64,000 nucleotides of DNA from an uncultured Clostridia bacterium (GCA_934463115.1 CAKSIN010000009.1:1-64000), one strand, 5' to 3'. Shown: positions 46,481 through 56,306, numbered from the stretch's first letter. Made by a program: numbers and translations. The notes: generated from the sequence alone by a model not told the origin.

Positions 46481-47680
46481 TTATTTTACAAGTTCTGCCG
46501 TATCGCGGGCAATCATAAGTTCCTCATTTGTGGGGATAAGCATAACCTTTACCTTAGAATCCGGAGCCGATATAACGGCCTTTTCGCCGCGTACGTTGTT
46601 TGCCTCATCGTCTATCTTAACGCCGAGATACGAGAGGTAGTCACTGCAAATAAGCTTGCGAACCTCTTTATCGTTTTCGCCGACACCTGCCGTAAACGCT
46701 ATTGCATCAACACCGTTCATTGCGGCAGCATATGCGCCTATGTACTTGGCAACTCTGTATCTGAAAGCGTCGAGCGCGGTTTTCGCCTTTGTGTTACCTT
46801 CTGCAGCAGCCTTGCCCACATCGCGGAAATCAGAGGATACACCGCCGCTCATACCGAGAACACCGGATTTTTTATTAAGTATATTAAGCATTTCGTTTAT
46901 GTCTATATTTTCATGATTGCAGATAAACTGAAGAACTGCCGGATCAACATCGCCGGAGCGTGTGCCCATGATAAGTCCTTCAAGCGGGGTAAGTCCCATT
47001 GATGTATCTACGCACTTTCCGCCGATTGACGCCGAGATGCTCGCACCGTTTCCGAGATGGCACACAATAACCTTTGCCGTATCGGGATTAAGGCCGCCGA
47101 AAGAAATAGCCTCGCGTGACACGAATTTGTGGCTTGTACCGTGGAAACCGTATCTGCGGATTTTGTATTTGCTGTAGTATTCGTACGGAATGGCATACAT
47201 ATATGCCTTTTCCTCCATAGCCATGCCGAAAGCAGTATCAAACACGGCAACATTGGGTTTTCCGGGCATAGCTGCCTCGCATGCCTCTATACCGATAAGA
47301 TTTGCCGGGTTATGGAGAGGTCCAAGGTCAAAGCACTCACGGATAACCTTTTTAACATCTTCGTCAACCTTTATTGAGTCGGTATAAATGTTTCCGCCGT
47401 GCAGGACGCGGTGTCCGATAGCGTTGATTTCGTTTGTATCCGAGATAACTCCGTGCTCGGGATCAACAAGTGCGTCCAGCACAAGGCTTATAGCGTCTTT
47501 GTGCGATTCCATGTGTGATTCAATCACAAATTCGTCCTTGCCGGACGGTTTATGCGTAAGCTTTGAGCCCTCTATTCCTATTCTTTCGCAGAGTCCCTTT
47601 GCCAGAACACCCTCTGTTTCCATATCGATAAGCTGGTATTTGAGCGATGAACTTCCGCAGTTTACAACAAAAATTTTCAT
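46481..47680 (-). CDS. ackA: Acetate kinase
   Basis: Makes ATP and acetate from acetyl phosphate, the last step of acetate fermentation. At 399 residues it has the N-terminal VVNCGSSSLKYQL phosphate loop, GFHGTSHK, HLGNGASISA and TAGVGEN, all acetate-kinase signatures. AAGGAG precedes the ATG. It follows pta by 21 bases, so the two are an operon converting acetyl-CoA to acetate. Beyond its stop there is no hairpin; the rpmF promoter starts at once. Confidence 0.97.
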   Translation of the reverse strand: MKIFVVNCGSSSLKYQLIDMETEGVLAKGLCERIGIEGSKLTHKPSGKDEFVIESHMESHKDAISLVLDALVDPEHGVISDTNEINAIGHRVLHGGNIYTDSIKVDEDVKKVIRECFDLGPLHNPANLIGIEACEAAMPGKPNVAVFDTAFGMAMEEKAYMYAIPYEYYSKYKIRRYGFHGTSHKFVSREAISFGGLNPDTAKVIVCHLGNGASISASIGGKCVDTSMGLTPLEGLIMGTRSGDVDPAVLQFICNHENIDINEMLNILNKKSGVLGMSGGVSSDFRDVGKAAAEGNTKAKTALDAFRYRVAKYIGAYAAAMNGVDAIAFTAGVGENDKEVRKLICSDYLSYLGVKIDDEANNVRGEKAVISAPDSKVKVMLIPTNEELMIARDTAELVK

Positions 47681-47701
47681 ATTATTTTAATCTCCTTAAC
47701 A

Positions 47702-48703
47702 TTAGTTATCCATTTGAGCCTGTACGCATGTAATTGCAATAACACCGGCAATATCATCTGCACTGCATCCGCGCGAGAGGTCGTTTATCGGCTTTGCAAT
47801 ACCCTGCGTCATGGGACCGTACGCTTCGGCTTTTGCAAGCCTCTGAACAAGTTTATAGCCGATATTTCCGGCATCAAGATCAGGGAACACAAGGACATTT
47901 GCCTTACCTGCAACGGGTGAACCCGGAGCTTTTGATTCACCGACCGACGGCACAATTGCAGCGTCAAGCTGGAGCTCGCCGTCTACCTTAAGATCGGGAT
48001 TTGCCTGCTTGCATATTTCTGTTGCGGCAACTACTTTGTCTACATCGGCATGCTTAGCGCTGCCCTTTGATGAGTGAGAAAGCATGGCAACACGCGGTTC
48101 GTCACCGACAAGATATTTAAACGAATCTGCCGAGCACGAAGCTATTGCAGCGAGTTTTTCCGGATCCGGATTCTGTTCAAGACCGCAGTCGGCAAAAACA
48201 AACGTTCCGTTTGAACCGTACTCACAATCCGGAACAACCATTACAAAGAATGCCGATACGAGCTTAACGCCCGGTTTGGTTTTAACAATCTGCAGACTGG
48301 GGCGCAGTGTGTTGGCTGTGGAGTGACACGCTCCGGAAACAACACCGTCGGCGTCTCCCGCCTTAACCATAAGGCATGCATAATACATATAATCGCCCAG
48401 TGCTGTTTTCTTGGCTTCTTCATACGTAAGCCCCTTTGCCTTTCTGAGCTCAACAAAAAGGTTTATATATTCCTCCGTCTTTTCATATGTAAACGGATCT
48501 ATTATCTCTGCCTTTGATACATCATACCCTTTTGAGTATTTTTCAACTTCTTCGGGAGTTCCTAATATAACAAGATCGGCAACATCTTCTTTAAGAATCT
48601 TTTCGGCCGCCTCATATGTACGTGCATCCATAGATTCCGGGAGAACAATTTTCTTTTTGTCAGCTTTTGCTCTTCTTTTAACACTTTCGATAAAACTTTC
48701 CAT
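47702..48703 (-). CDS. pta: Phosphate acetyltransferase
   Basis: Converts acetyl-CoA and phosphate to acetyl phosphate for AckA. The 333-residue form lacks the N-terminal regulatory domains of the E. coli enzyme and matches the short Firmicute type. Motifs include VLPESMDARTYEAAEKIL, GDADGVVSGACHSTANTLRP and the late NVLVFPDLDAGNIGYKLVQRL. The ATG at 48703 follows GGAGG by seven bases. It starts the pta-ackA operon. Confidence 0.97.
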   Translation of the reverse strand: MESFIESVKRRAKADKKKIVLPESMDARTYEAAEKILKEDVADLVILGTPEEVEKYSKGYDVSKAEIIDPFTYEKTEEYINLFVELRKAKGLTYEEAKKTALGDYMYYACLMVKAGDADGVVSGACHSTANTLRPSLQIVKTKPGVKLVSAFFVMVVPDCEYGSNGTFVFADCGLEQNPDPEKLAAIASCSADSFKYLVGDEPRVAMLSHSSKGSAKHADVDKVVAATEICKQANPDLKVDGELQLDAAIVPSVGESKAPGSPVAGKANVLVFPDLDAGNIGYKLVQRLAKAEAYGPMTQGIAKPINDLSRGCSADDIAGVIAITCVQAQMDN

Positions 48704-48762
48704 TTCTACGCCTCCAATATATTTTGCAGCCTTTCGGCATCAAAATTTTAACATCACTTGTT

Positions 48763-48791
48763 ATTCTACAACAATTCTCACGCTTTTACAA
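48763..48791 (-). promoter_or_regulatory. Promoter of pta-ackA
   Basis: Minus strand: TTGTAA (48791-48786), 17-bp spacer, TAGAAT (48768-48763), 60 bases before the pta ATG. Confidence 0.6.
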
Positions 48792-48850
48792 TACACTTGA
48801 ACAATTTTCTTACAATTTGTGCAATATGCCAATCAATATTCATTTTATTA

Positions 48851-48879
48851 TTGACTACGCAATGTCTTTGTGATAAAAT
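48851..48879 (+). promoter_or_regulatory. Promoter of the glycosyltransferase-XRE-sbcDC group
   Basis: TTGACT (48851-48856), 17-bp spacer, TAAAAT (48874-48879), 35 bases before the ATG at 48914. Confidence 0.7.
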
Positions 48880-48913
48880 TGTTTGTAACAAGCATCTGAA
48901 AGGAGTTTCTCCA

Positions 48914-50044
48914 ATGAAGGTTATAATTCTGACATTGTCCACCGGAAACGGTCACAACAAAGCCTCTGCTGCTCTGTGCGACTATCTGCGCACATGCGGA
49001 GTCGACGCAAAAACGGTTGACGCATACAAGTATTTCAACAAATTGCTCAGTAATCTTCTGGAAAAAGGATATCTGTACGCCACGCGCTACATCCCGTATA
49101 TGTACGGAAAATTCTATTCCATGATAGAAAAACAGGATCATTCCGACGCAAAGATTTCGTGGTCTAAATTCTGCAACAGTTTTGTGGCACGTCGGTTTGC
49201 AAAGTATCTTTCGAAGCAGAACCCGGATATCGTTGTTTCAACTCATCCGCTTGCAGCTTACCTTATTACGACGTATAAGCGAAAAAAGCTCGTTGACACA
49301 AAGAGCATAGGAATCATCACCGATTTCTGTGTACATCCCTATTGGGATCAAACAGACATGGACTACTATATTTCCGTAAACTCCATGATAAAAAATCAAC
49401 TTGTAAAAAAGGGCATTCCGGCAGAAAAAATCCTGCCGTTCGGAATACCGATAGAAGCAAAATTCGCCGAAAAGCGTGAAAAAAGCGAAGCACGGGCAAT
49501 GCTTAATATAGAGGACAAACCCACCGTATTTATTATAACGGGGTCAATGGGTTACGGTCATATTGAAAAATACATACGCTGCTTAGACACCATGAATGAT
49601 GACTTTCAGATAGTTAGCGTGTGCGGAAACAACAAAACAATGAAGGAACATATTGACAATCTCGTTACCAAAAAAAGAATCTACAACTTTGGTTTTGTAA
49701 ACAACATAGATTTGATTATGGACGCGTCCGATTTTATTGTAACAAAACCGGGCGGTCTTACCGTAAGCGAAGCTATCGCAAAGAAAATTCCGATAATACT
49801 CATAGATCCAATACCGGGGCAGGAAGACCGCAACAGAGAATTTCTGCTCAACAACGGACTTGCCGTCGGTGTGTCGAAAACTCTGCCGATAGACGAGGTA
49901 CTCTATGAGCTTCTTCACTGCGAAACACGCACAAAACAGCTTGTTCAAATGCAGGAAATTCTCGGTCATGCCGACTCTTCAAAAAGGCTCGGCGATTTTA
50001 TAATAGATTTTGTAGGAAGGGATGTTAAAAATGCCGAAAGGTGA
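48914..50044 (+). CDS. MGDG-synthase/UgtP-like glycolipid glycosyltransferase
   Basis: A 376-residue GT-B glycosyltransferase. N-terminal ILTLSTGNGHNKASAAL matches the MGDG_synth domain. The C-terminal half carries the nucleotide-sugar site (KPGGLTVSEAIAKKIPIILIDPIPGQE region, about 277-305), as in MurG and UgtP. It probably adds a sugar to diacylglycerol at the inner face of the membrane, for glycolipid or lipoteichoic-acid anchors. ATG at 48914 follows AAAGGAG; 52 extra upstream codons are non-coding and contain the promoter. It overlaps the XRE regulator gene by 14 bases. Confidence 0.82.
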   Translation: MKVIILTLSTGNGHNKASAALCDYLRTCGVDAKTVDAYKYFNKLLSNLLEKGYLYATRYIPYMYGKFYSMIEKQDHSDAKISWSKFCNSFVARRFAKYLSKQNPDIVVSTHPLAAYLITTYKRKKLVDTKSIGIITDFCVHPYWDQTDMDYYISVNSMIKNQLVKKGIPAEKILPFGIPIEAKFAEKREKSEARAMLNIEDKPTVFIITGSMGYGHIEKYIRCLDTMNDDFQIVSVCGNNKTMKEHIDNLVTKKRIYNFGFVNNIDLIMDASDFIVTKPGGLTVSEAIAKKIPIILIDPIPGQEDRNREFLLNNGLAVGVSKTLPIDEVLYELLHCETRTKQLVQMQEILGHADSSKRLGDFIIDFVGRDVKNAER

Positions 50045-50693
50045 TTTTGAATTTGCAAAAAGAATACGCGCACTGCGAATGGAAAACGGACTCTCTCAAA
50101 AGGATTTTGCCGATAAGATAGGTGTTCGCAAAACAACCGTGTCAAATTATGAAACAGGTTATGCGACGCCTACATATGAGACTCTCAGACTACTTATGAC
50201 GGCATTCTCAAAACCGGCATCATACTTTTTGCCGTCATTAAAAGAATCGGTTTCCGACAAATCACCGCAGCAAAACTACGGTGTGGTGATTCCTTTTTTC
50301 ACCTGCGACGAAACAGCGAAAATAACAAATTATATGCTGGAAGTACCGTCTACGTATATATCCATACCGTCCGAATTTTTTGTTGAGGCCGACAACTGCA
50401 TTGCCGTTCCGGCACCGGACAACAATATGAATAACTGCGGAATACGCAAAAACAACTGCGTGATTCTTAATACAGACGGTTCGGCAAACGACAGAGATAT
50501 AATTGCTGCCGTGTACGGTGACTCTCTGATACTCAGAAGATTTCTGAAAACACCGTCGGGAGACTTTATACGCTGTGAATCTAACAAAGTGCTCTCGGCA
50601 AATTCAATAGTACCTGTTCCGACAGCCGATTTCAGAATTATCGGAAAGGTAATGTATTTTCTGGCTGATGCAGCACATGCCGTACATCTGTAG
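50031..50693 (+). CDS. XRE-family regulator with degenerate S24 (LexA-like) domain
   Basis: A 220-residue protein: an N-terminal helix-turn-helix (about 9-62, LSQKDFADKIGVRKTTVSNYE) and a C-terminal LexA/CI-like S24 fold (about 100-215). The usual GDSM catalytic serine motif reads DNNM here, and the lysine position appears as LRRF, so self-cleavage looks lost. It may therefore sense something by folding rather than by RecA-stimulated cleavage. ATG at 50031 follows AAGGG; it overlaps the glycosyltransferase gene and precedes sbcD by 21 bases, so it may be part of one operon. Confidence 0.8.
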   Translation: MPKGDFEFAKRIRALRMENGLSQKDFADKIGVRKTTVSNYETGYATPTYETLRLLMTAFSKPASYFLPSLKESVSDKSPQQNYGVVIPFFTCDETAKITNYMLEVPSTYISIPSEFFVEADNCIAVPAPDNNMNNCGIRKNNCVILNTDGSANDRDIIAAVYGDSLILRRFLKTPSGDFIRCESNKVLSANSIVPVPTADFRIIGKVMYFLADAAHAVHL

Positions 50694-50714
50694 AACAGGC
50701 GGTGAAAGACCGAT

Positions 50715-51836
50715 ATGAAACTTATTCACCTGTCTGACCTGCATATCGGCAAGAAAATAAATGAATTTTCCATGACCGATGATCAGGATTATATACTAAA
50801 ACAAATATCCGACATATGCATATCCGAAAAAGCCGACGGTGTAATGATATCCGGAGACATCTACGACAAATCCGTTCCGCCGTCGGAGGGTGTCGGTGTG
50901 TTTGGCACCTTTTTGAGCCGGCTTACTTCTCACAATATAAAGGTGTTTATAATAAGCGGAAATCACGATTCGGCCGAAAGGCTTTCATTTGCATGCGATA
51001 TTCTCACAAGCGGAGGTGTGTATATCGCCCCGCCATACAGCGGCAGTGTATCATCCGTATGTGCAGACAGCGATACCGTTATCTATATGCTGCCATTCAT
51101 CAAACCGGCTGCGGTGCGGCAGTATTTTACTGACAGTTCAATCGGCAGCTACAACGACGCCGTATCGGCAGTCCTCTCAAATATACGCATTGACAGTTCG
51201 AAATGCAACATTCTTATGGCACACCAGTTTGTTGTTCCGTCACTTGATTCCGACGCGGATGCCGCAAATGTTGGCGGTGTCGAATACGTTGACTCCGCAT
51301 TGTTTGACAAATTTGACTACACCGCTCTCGGACATCTGCACAAAAGCGGTCGTGTCGGCAAGGAATGTGTGCGCTACTGCGGTACACCGCTGAGATATTC
51401 ATTTTCCGACACAACGGATAAAAGCGTTACAGTGCTCGAAACATCACCGGGCAGGGTTGAAATATCGGAAATCCCTCTGCACCCTCTGCGGACAATGCGC
51501 ACAATACATGCAAGCTATGATGATATCACCCTGCGCGACAACTACATAGGCACAAACATCGATGACTACATTGCCTTTTGCCTTACCGACGAAGAAGAAA
51601 TCCCCGATGTAATGAGCCGTTTGCGCACAATTTATCCGAATGCAATGACGGTTGAATATGATAACAAACGCACAAGGGAATACACTGATGTTTCGGCTGC
51701 AAATCCGGATGACGACAAATCGGATGCCGAACTTTTTTCTCAGCTTTTTGAACTTCAAAACAACTGTGCAATGAATGATGAACAAATCAAAATTATAAAC
51801 CAAATTACACAAAATATATTAAACGGAGTCGATTAA
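50715..51836 (+). CDS. sbcD: Nuclease SbcCD subunit D
   Basis: Mre11-type phosphoesterase of 373 residues that cuts DNA hairpins and protein-blocked ends with SbcC. Metal-binding motifs are in order: HLSDLHIG (about 4-11), GDIYD, GNHD, AHQF and GHLHKSG. The C-terminal cap ends in a short SbcC-binding tail. The stop is two bases before the sbcC ATG, the usual coupled pair. Confidence 0.94.
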   Translation: MKLIHLSDLHIGKKINEFSMTDDQDYILKQISDICISEKADGVMISGDIYDKSVPPSEGVGVFGTFLSRLTSHNIKVFIISGNHDSAERLSFACDILTSGGVYIAPPYSGSVSSVCADSDTVIYMLPFIKPAAVRQYFTDSSIGSYNDAVSAVLSNIRIDSSKCNILMAHQFVVPSLDSDADAANVGGVEYVDSALFDKFDYTALGHLHKSGRVGKECVRYCGTPLRYSFSDTTDKSVTVLETSPGRVEISEIPLHPLRTMRTIHASYDDITLRDNYIGTNIDDYIAFCLTDEEEIPDVMSRLRTIYPNAMTVEYDNKRTREYTDVSAANPDDDKSDAELFSQLFELQNNCAMNDEQIKIINQITQNILNGVD

Positions 51837-51838
51837 CA

Positions 51839-54598
51839 ATGAAGCCTGTCAGACTAACAATATCGGCATTCGGGCCGTATGCGGCTCTTACCGAAATCGA
51901 CATGTCCCGTCTCGGAAACGGCGGCGTGTACCTGATATCGGGCGATACCGGTGCCGGAAAAACTACAATTTTTGACGCAATCACATACGCACTCTACGGT
52001 GAATCGAGCGGCGGCGGGCGCGACTCGTCCATGATGCGGAGCAAATATGCATCCCCCGCCGCGCCGACATTTGTAAAAATGGAATTTGACTACCGCGGAT
52101 GCCGCTACAGCGTTGTGCGCAACCCGGAATACGAACGTCCGGCAAAAAAAGGCGGCGGAACGGCAAAAGAAAAAGCCGACGCAACGCTTGTAATGCCAAA
52201 CGGCGACGTAATAGCCGGTTCGCGCGATGTGACAGCCAAAATCAGGGAAATTATCGGTTTGGACAAAAAACAGTTTTCTCAAATCGTAATGATAGCACAG
52301 GGAGACTTTCTGAAACTGCTCCTCTCATCTACCGAGGAAAGAATAAAGATACTGCGCGAAATATTCAAAACCGAAAGGTTTGTGGCGATTCAGGAGGAAC
52401 TCAAATCTCAAGCGTCAATGCTCCGTTCGGAATATATATCCGTCTCCGAAATTATTCTGCATGATATTTCATCGCTTAAGTGCAGTGAAGATTCTCCGGA
52501 ATATGAAATGATAAACGACACATTGCAAAACAAAAGCACAACACTTGCAAATGATATTATGCAGACATCCGCGCTGTCGCTGAAAGAAAAACGGCATCAA
52601 CTTGACGAAACGTCACAGCGCAGAAAAAATCTTGACAATGATATAGCACGTCTGTCCGCAAAAATTTCGGTTATAGAAGAAAACAAACGAATACAGGACA
52701 AAATCAAACAATATAAAAATGATTATCCCGTTAAAGCGGAAAAAGTAAGTGCGGTCGAAGATAAACTTATGAAGCACAATTCCGAAAACGATAAATACGA
52801 AAAGCTCAATCGGGAAATAATAGCCGAACGCGAAAAGCTCGGCGAATACGAAAGAGCCGATGCAATCATAAAAGAAATTGAACTGTGTGAAAAATCCATA
52901 TCCGACTATCGCAAACAGTCGAAATTATTGCACATTCAAGCCGGGAATGCAAACAAAAAAACCGATATAACAAAATCGGAAATAGCAGCCGCAGAGGACG
53001 CTGAAAAAAAGGCAATAACGCTTGAATCTTCTATTGCAAAGCTTAATATACGAAAAAAAGAAATCGGAGGCATCCTCTCCGAAGAAAAAAATGTTATCCG
53101 GCTGCAAAATGAGCTTGCCGCTCTGCAGACCGATTACGCGGCAGCTTCGAAAAAGAGTGAATCCGCCCTGCAAAAATACAACGCAGTGCAAAAGACATAT
53201 CTTGACTCGCAGGCCGGAATACTGGCGTCCACACTTTCACCGGGAGCTCCGTGCCCGGTATGCGGCTCTGTAAGCCACCCGAACCCGGCACCGATTGCAT
53301 ATGAAACCGTTACGAAAGAAACCATGCTGAAACTGAAAGATGAAAGCGATTCAACCACAGCTGAGGCAATACGGCTGAGTGAAGCCGCAAAAGCGAAATC
53401 CGACATGCTTGCCGACGCGGTAAAACGGCTCGGCACACTGAAAAGCAGCAGCGAAAATCCGACGAATACATTGCTGTCGGAAAACACTTTAAGCGAAATT
53501 AACTCCGAACTTCAGAATGCGCAAGCGGAGCTTGATAAAGCAAAAAAGCTGTGCAGCAACAAGGATTTACTGCATTCACGGCTCGAAAACTTTGAATCCG
53601 AATACCGTGAGTTGTCCGCAAAAATTGTTGAACTGGACGGGAAAATTTCCGCCGTATCGGCAACGACGGAAACACAGCGCAAAAACTATCTGACAATAAA
53701 AAAATCACTGCGATATAACAATTGTGCCGACGCTGCTGCAGCAATAAAATCGGCTGAAAAAGATTACGCAGACTACCGCTCGGCAGCAGACATGCTGACA
53801 GTGGAGCTGAAACTTGCGCAAGACGAAAAAACACGCATTGAATCTGAAATAAAAGCTCTTTCGGAAACTTTTGTGCCTGTTTCGGCGGAGGAAGCCGCCA
53901 AAACCGAATCGGAACTCAGACAAGCTGAAATTCTGCGTCAAAAAATTGATGATGAATATTCCGAAATGAATGCCGAAATAAATTCAAATGCAGCTCTGCT
54001 TAAACGCATAGGTGAAAACCTTTCGCGGCTGTCGGAAACGGAATCACGGCTGAAAACATTTACACTGCTGTCCGATACTGCAAACGGAAACCTTTTCGGG
54101 AAACAAAAAATACGACTTGAAACATTTGTTCAGGCAAGTTATTTTGATATGATATTAAAAAAAGCAAATGTGCGGCTTATGTCTATGACAAATGCGCAAT
54201 ATGAACTTATACGCAGACACGATGACGCAAATTATAAAAATCAAATCGGACTGGAACTTGATGTCCGCGACCACTACAACGGCAGTACACGAAATGTACG
54301 TACCCTGTCCGGCGGAGAATCATTCAAGGCAGCCCTCTCGCTCGCACTTGGTCTGTCGGATGTTATTCAGGCGCGTTCCGGCGGAATATGCATAGACACA
54401 TTATTTGTGGATGAGGGATTCGGCTCTCTTGACAGCGAGTCTATCGACTCGGCACTGACAACGCTCAAAACCCTTTCCGGAAACGACCGCCTCGTGGGAA
54501 TAATCTCGCATGTTGATGAACTGAAAGAGCGCATAGACAGGCAGATACTTGTGACGAAAAGCCGTGTTGGGGGAAGCCACGCAGAAGTAATTGTATAG
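51839..54598 (+). CDS. sbcC: Nuclease SbcCD subunit C
   Basis: Rad50-type SMC ATPase of 919 residues. Walker A GDTGAGKTT (35-43) and Q-loop QGDFLKLLL are N-terminal. Long coiled coils follow on both sides of the zinc hook CPVC near residue 471. The C-terminal lobe has LSGGESFKAALSLALGLSD and Walker B DTLFVDEGFGSLD. It is the length expected for Firmicute SbcC. It works with SbcD to process hairpins at stalled forks. A hairpin between it and the convergent SDR gene follows. Confidence 0.94.
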   Translation: MKPVRLTISAFGPYAALTEIDMSRLGNGGVYLISGDTGAGKTTIFDAITYALYGESSGGGRDSSMMRSKYASPAAPTFVKMEFDYRGCRYSVVRNPEYERPAKKGGGTAKEKADATLVMPNGDVIAGSRDVTAKIREIIGLDKKQFSQIVMIAQGDFLKLLLSSTEERIKILREIFKTERFVAIQEELKSQASMLRSEYISVSEIILHDISSLKCSEDSPEYEMINDTLQNKSTTLANDIMQTSALSLKEKRHQLDETSQRRKNLDNDIARLSAKISVIEENKRIQDKIKQYKNDYPVKAEKVSAVEDKLMKHNSENDKYEKLNREIIAEREKLGEYERADAIIKEIELCEKSISDYRKQSKLLHIQAGNANKKTDITKSEIAAAEDAEKKAITLESSIAKLNIRKKEIGGILSEEKNVIRLQNELAALQTDYAAASKKSESALQKYNAVQKTYLDSQAGILASTLSPGAPCPVCGSVSHPNPAPIAYETVTKETMLKLKDESDSTTAEAIRLSEAAKAKSDMLADAVKRLGTLKSSSENPTNTLLSENTLSEINSELQNAQAELDKAKKLCSNKDLLHSRLENFESEYRELSAKIVELDGKISAVSATTETQRKNYLTIKKSLRYNNCADAAAAIKSAEKDYADYRSAADMLTVELKLAQDEKTRIESEIKALSETFVPVSAEEAAKTESELRQAEILRQKIDDEYSEMNAEINSNAALLKRIGENLSRLSETESRLKTFTLLSDTANGNLFGKQKIRLETFVQASYFDMILKKANVRLMSMTNAQYELIRRHDDANYKNQIGLELDVRDHYNGSTRNVRTLSGGESFKAALSLALGLSDVIQARSGGICIDTLFVDEGFGSLDSESIDSALTTLKTLSGNDRLVGIISHVDELKERIDRQILVTKSRVGGSHAEVIV

Positions 54599-54631
54599 AT
54601 TTCAGGCAAACGAAAAACGTTTGCCTGAAAT
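54599..54631. terminator. Hairpin between convergent sbcC and SDR genes
   Basis: A 14-bp perfect stem (54599-54612 with 54618-54631) and A5 loop. T-runs on either side are poor, so a weak two-way terminator is likely. Confidence 0.6.
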
Positions 54632-54647
54632 TCTACTCCGTGTACCG

Positions 54648-55385
54648 CTACATTTTTCTTCTGCACCCGTCTATCTGAATATTTTGTCCGGCAATATAAC
54701 TTGATTCATCGCTTGCAAGAAAATATATCAGATTCGCATTTTCCATATCCGTCCCGGTTCTTCCCATAAAGGAAACTTCGCTTTCCTGGTAGGAATCGAC
54801 ATCGGGATTTTCGGAAGAACTTACACTGCCGGGAGATACGCAATTCACAAGAATTCCCTTATCGGTAGCCTCCTTTGCCAGCGCCCTTGTGAACGAAATA
54901 ACAGCCCCTTTTGTAGCTGAATAATGGCTCATGCAGCCGTTTCCGTACACACCGGCAACCGATGAAACGTTAATTATCCGACCGTATCTGTTTTCTGCCA
55001 TTTTCCCGAATACGGCGCGTGTACAATATACCACGCTCATAATGTTAACATCCAGGTATTTTTTCCATTCGTCCGACGATATTTCCAAAAAAGGCTTTAC
55101 GCTCCGCCATACAGCGGCATTGTTTACAAGTATATCAACCCTGCCGAACTCCTCCATTGTTTTTTTGAAAGCTTCATTTACATCTTCTTCATTGCATACA
55201 TCACATTTGAAAATCAAAACTTTGACGTTATATTCCTTAAGTTCTTCCTTTAACGCAAGCAGCCTTTCAAAGTTTAAATCCAATAGTGAAAGATTGATAT
55301 TATTTTGCGCAAACTTTATTGCCGTTGCCCTTCCGATTCCGACAGCTGCGCCTGTGATAACTGCCGTTTTATTTGCTCTTTCCAT
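54648..55385 (-). CDS. SDR-family NAD(P)-dependent oxidoreductase
   Basis: A 245-residue classical short-chain dehydrogenase. TGAAVGIG (about 11-18) binds the cofactor; an Asp after beta-2 (LLDLN) suggests NAD preference. NNAA, Ser (NVSSVAG), YSATK (Tyr and Lys of the catalytic site) and the C-terminal AGQNIQIDGC are intact. Substrate unknown; the neighbouring DHQase-like gene suggests a cyclic polyol or quinate-type compound. AAAGGAGG precedes the ATG. It is 20 bases after the DHQase-like gene in the same transcript. Confidence 0.88.
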   Translation of the reverse strand: MERANKTAVITGAAVGIGRATAIKFAQNNINLSLLDLNFERLLALKEELKEYNVKVLIFKCDVCNEEDVNEAFKKTMEEFGRVDILVNNAAVWRSVKPFLEISSDEWKKYLDVNIMSVVYCTRAVFGKMAENRYGRIINVSSVAGVYGNGCMSHYSATKGAVISFTRALAKEATDKGILVNCVSPGSVSSSENPDVDSYQESEVSFMGRTGTDMENANLIYFLASDESSYIAGQNIQIDGCRRKM

Positions 55386-55405
55386 AACGCATATCCTCCT
55401 TTAGA

Positions 55406-56176
55406 TTATACAATAGAATTTCTCACTGCCACAATATCCTTTATAAGCGGCTGATCCGGAGTATCAAGTTCGCTGTGACTCTCAACACACAGATACATAC
55501 AAACACCGAGATTTGGCCCGATATACCTGATAATTCTTCCGCCGCCCGTAAGCAGAAAAAGCAGCTTTTTATCGGTTGATTTCCTTATTTTTATTATCGA
55601 CTCGACATATCCCGGCAATTCATCAATATTTTCCATGCCATCCACGATTTTAAGTATATCCGCGCCGCGGCTCTCCTGTGCTCTTGCAATCATCAGGTTT
55701 TCATCAACACTGATACTCCTGTATGTATGACTCGACATCAGCACCTCGCCGCCGCGGCGATGTATTTCGTCTATAAGCTTCTTTTGTTTTTCTATAGCAG
55801 CACTGCTCTCGGCAATCTCATATTTCGGCGAACGTTCAAACATGTCGCCCATAACATCCAGCAGTGTTGCGCCGCAGTCAAGCGCTAAAAGCAAAAGCTG
55901 TGCACACTCATCATCCGTGTAACCTTCGCTTTCGCCTCCGCGATAACTTGTTACATATATCGGTTTATTCCGGCAGGAACCAAAAATTATCCTCAGGTAT
56001 TCCGATGTGCGATATTCTCTTTTAAGTCTGCAAAGCTGGATACCAAGCGCATCCGCACCGCTGTCCAGCGACTTTGTTATTTTTTCGATACACTCGTTCG
56101 GTGTCGGGCATTGTATCATTGCGACAATCAGCGGTTTTTCACTTTTCAAAAATGTGGGCTTTGTTTTGTTTTCCAT
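55406..56176 (-). CDS. Type I 3-dehydroquinate dehydratase-like protein
   Basis: A 256-residue TIM-barrel protein matching class I DHQases. The Schiff-base lysine is Lys176 (DILKIVD) and the base is His150 (SSHTYR), with an Arg in VTSYRGG and a late phosphate-like loop. The ExR substrate-binding motif of true AroD enzymes reads QLC here, so the substrate may differ from 3-dehydroquinate. Start 56176 (MENKTKP) follows GGGAG; seven upstream codons in frame are unneeded. It is in a catabolic-looking setting with an SDR and AraC regulators, not a shikimate operon. Confidence 0.75.
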   Translation of the reverse strand: MENKTKPTFLKSEKPLIVAMIQCPTPNECIEKITKSLDSGADALGIQLCRLKREYRTSEYLRIIFGSCRNKPIYVTSYRGGESEGYTDDECAQLLLLALDCGATLLDVMGDMFERSPKYEIAESSAAIEKQKKLIDEIHRRGGEVLMSSHTYRSISVDENLMIARAQESRGADILKIVDGMENIDELPGYVESIIKIRKSTDKKLLFLLTGGGRIIRYIGPNLGVCMYLCVESHSELDTPDQPLIKDIVAVRNSIV

Positions 56177-56226
56177 TACGGCAGCTCCCTTATTCAAAAA
56201 ATTTTTATTTTACAGTCATCGCTTAG

Positions 56227-56255
56227 AGTATACCTCTGCAAGAAAATATATTCAA
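56227..56255 (-). promoter_or_regulatory. Promoter of the DHQase-like/SDR operon
   Basis: Minus strand: TTGAAT (56255-56250), 17-bp spacer, TATACT (56232-56227), 51 bases before the ATG. Confidence 0.65.
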
Positions 56256-56306
56256 TGCGCAAACCGATATTGTTTTAACTTTTTTGATACCGAATACGGA
56301 AATATC

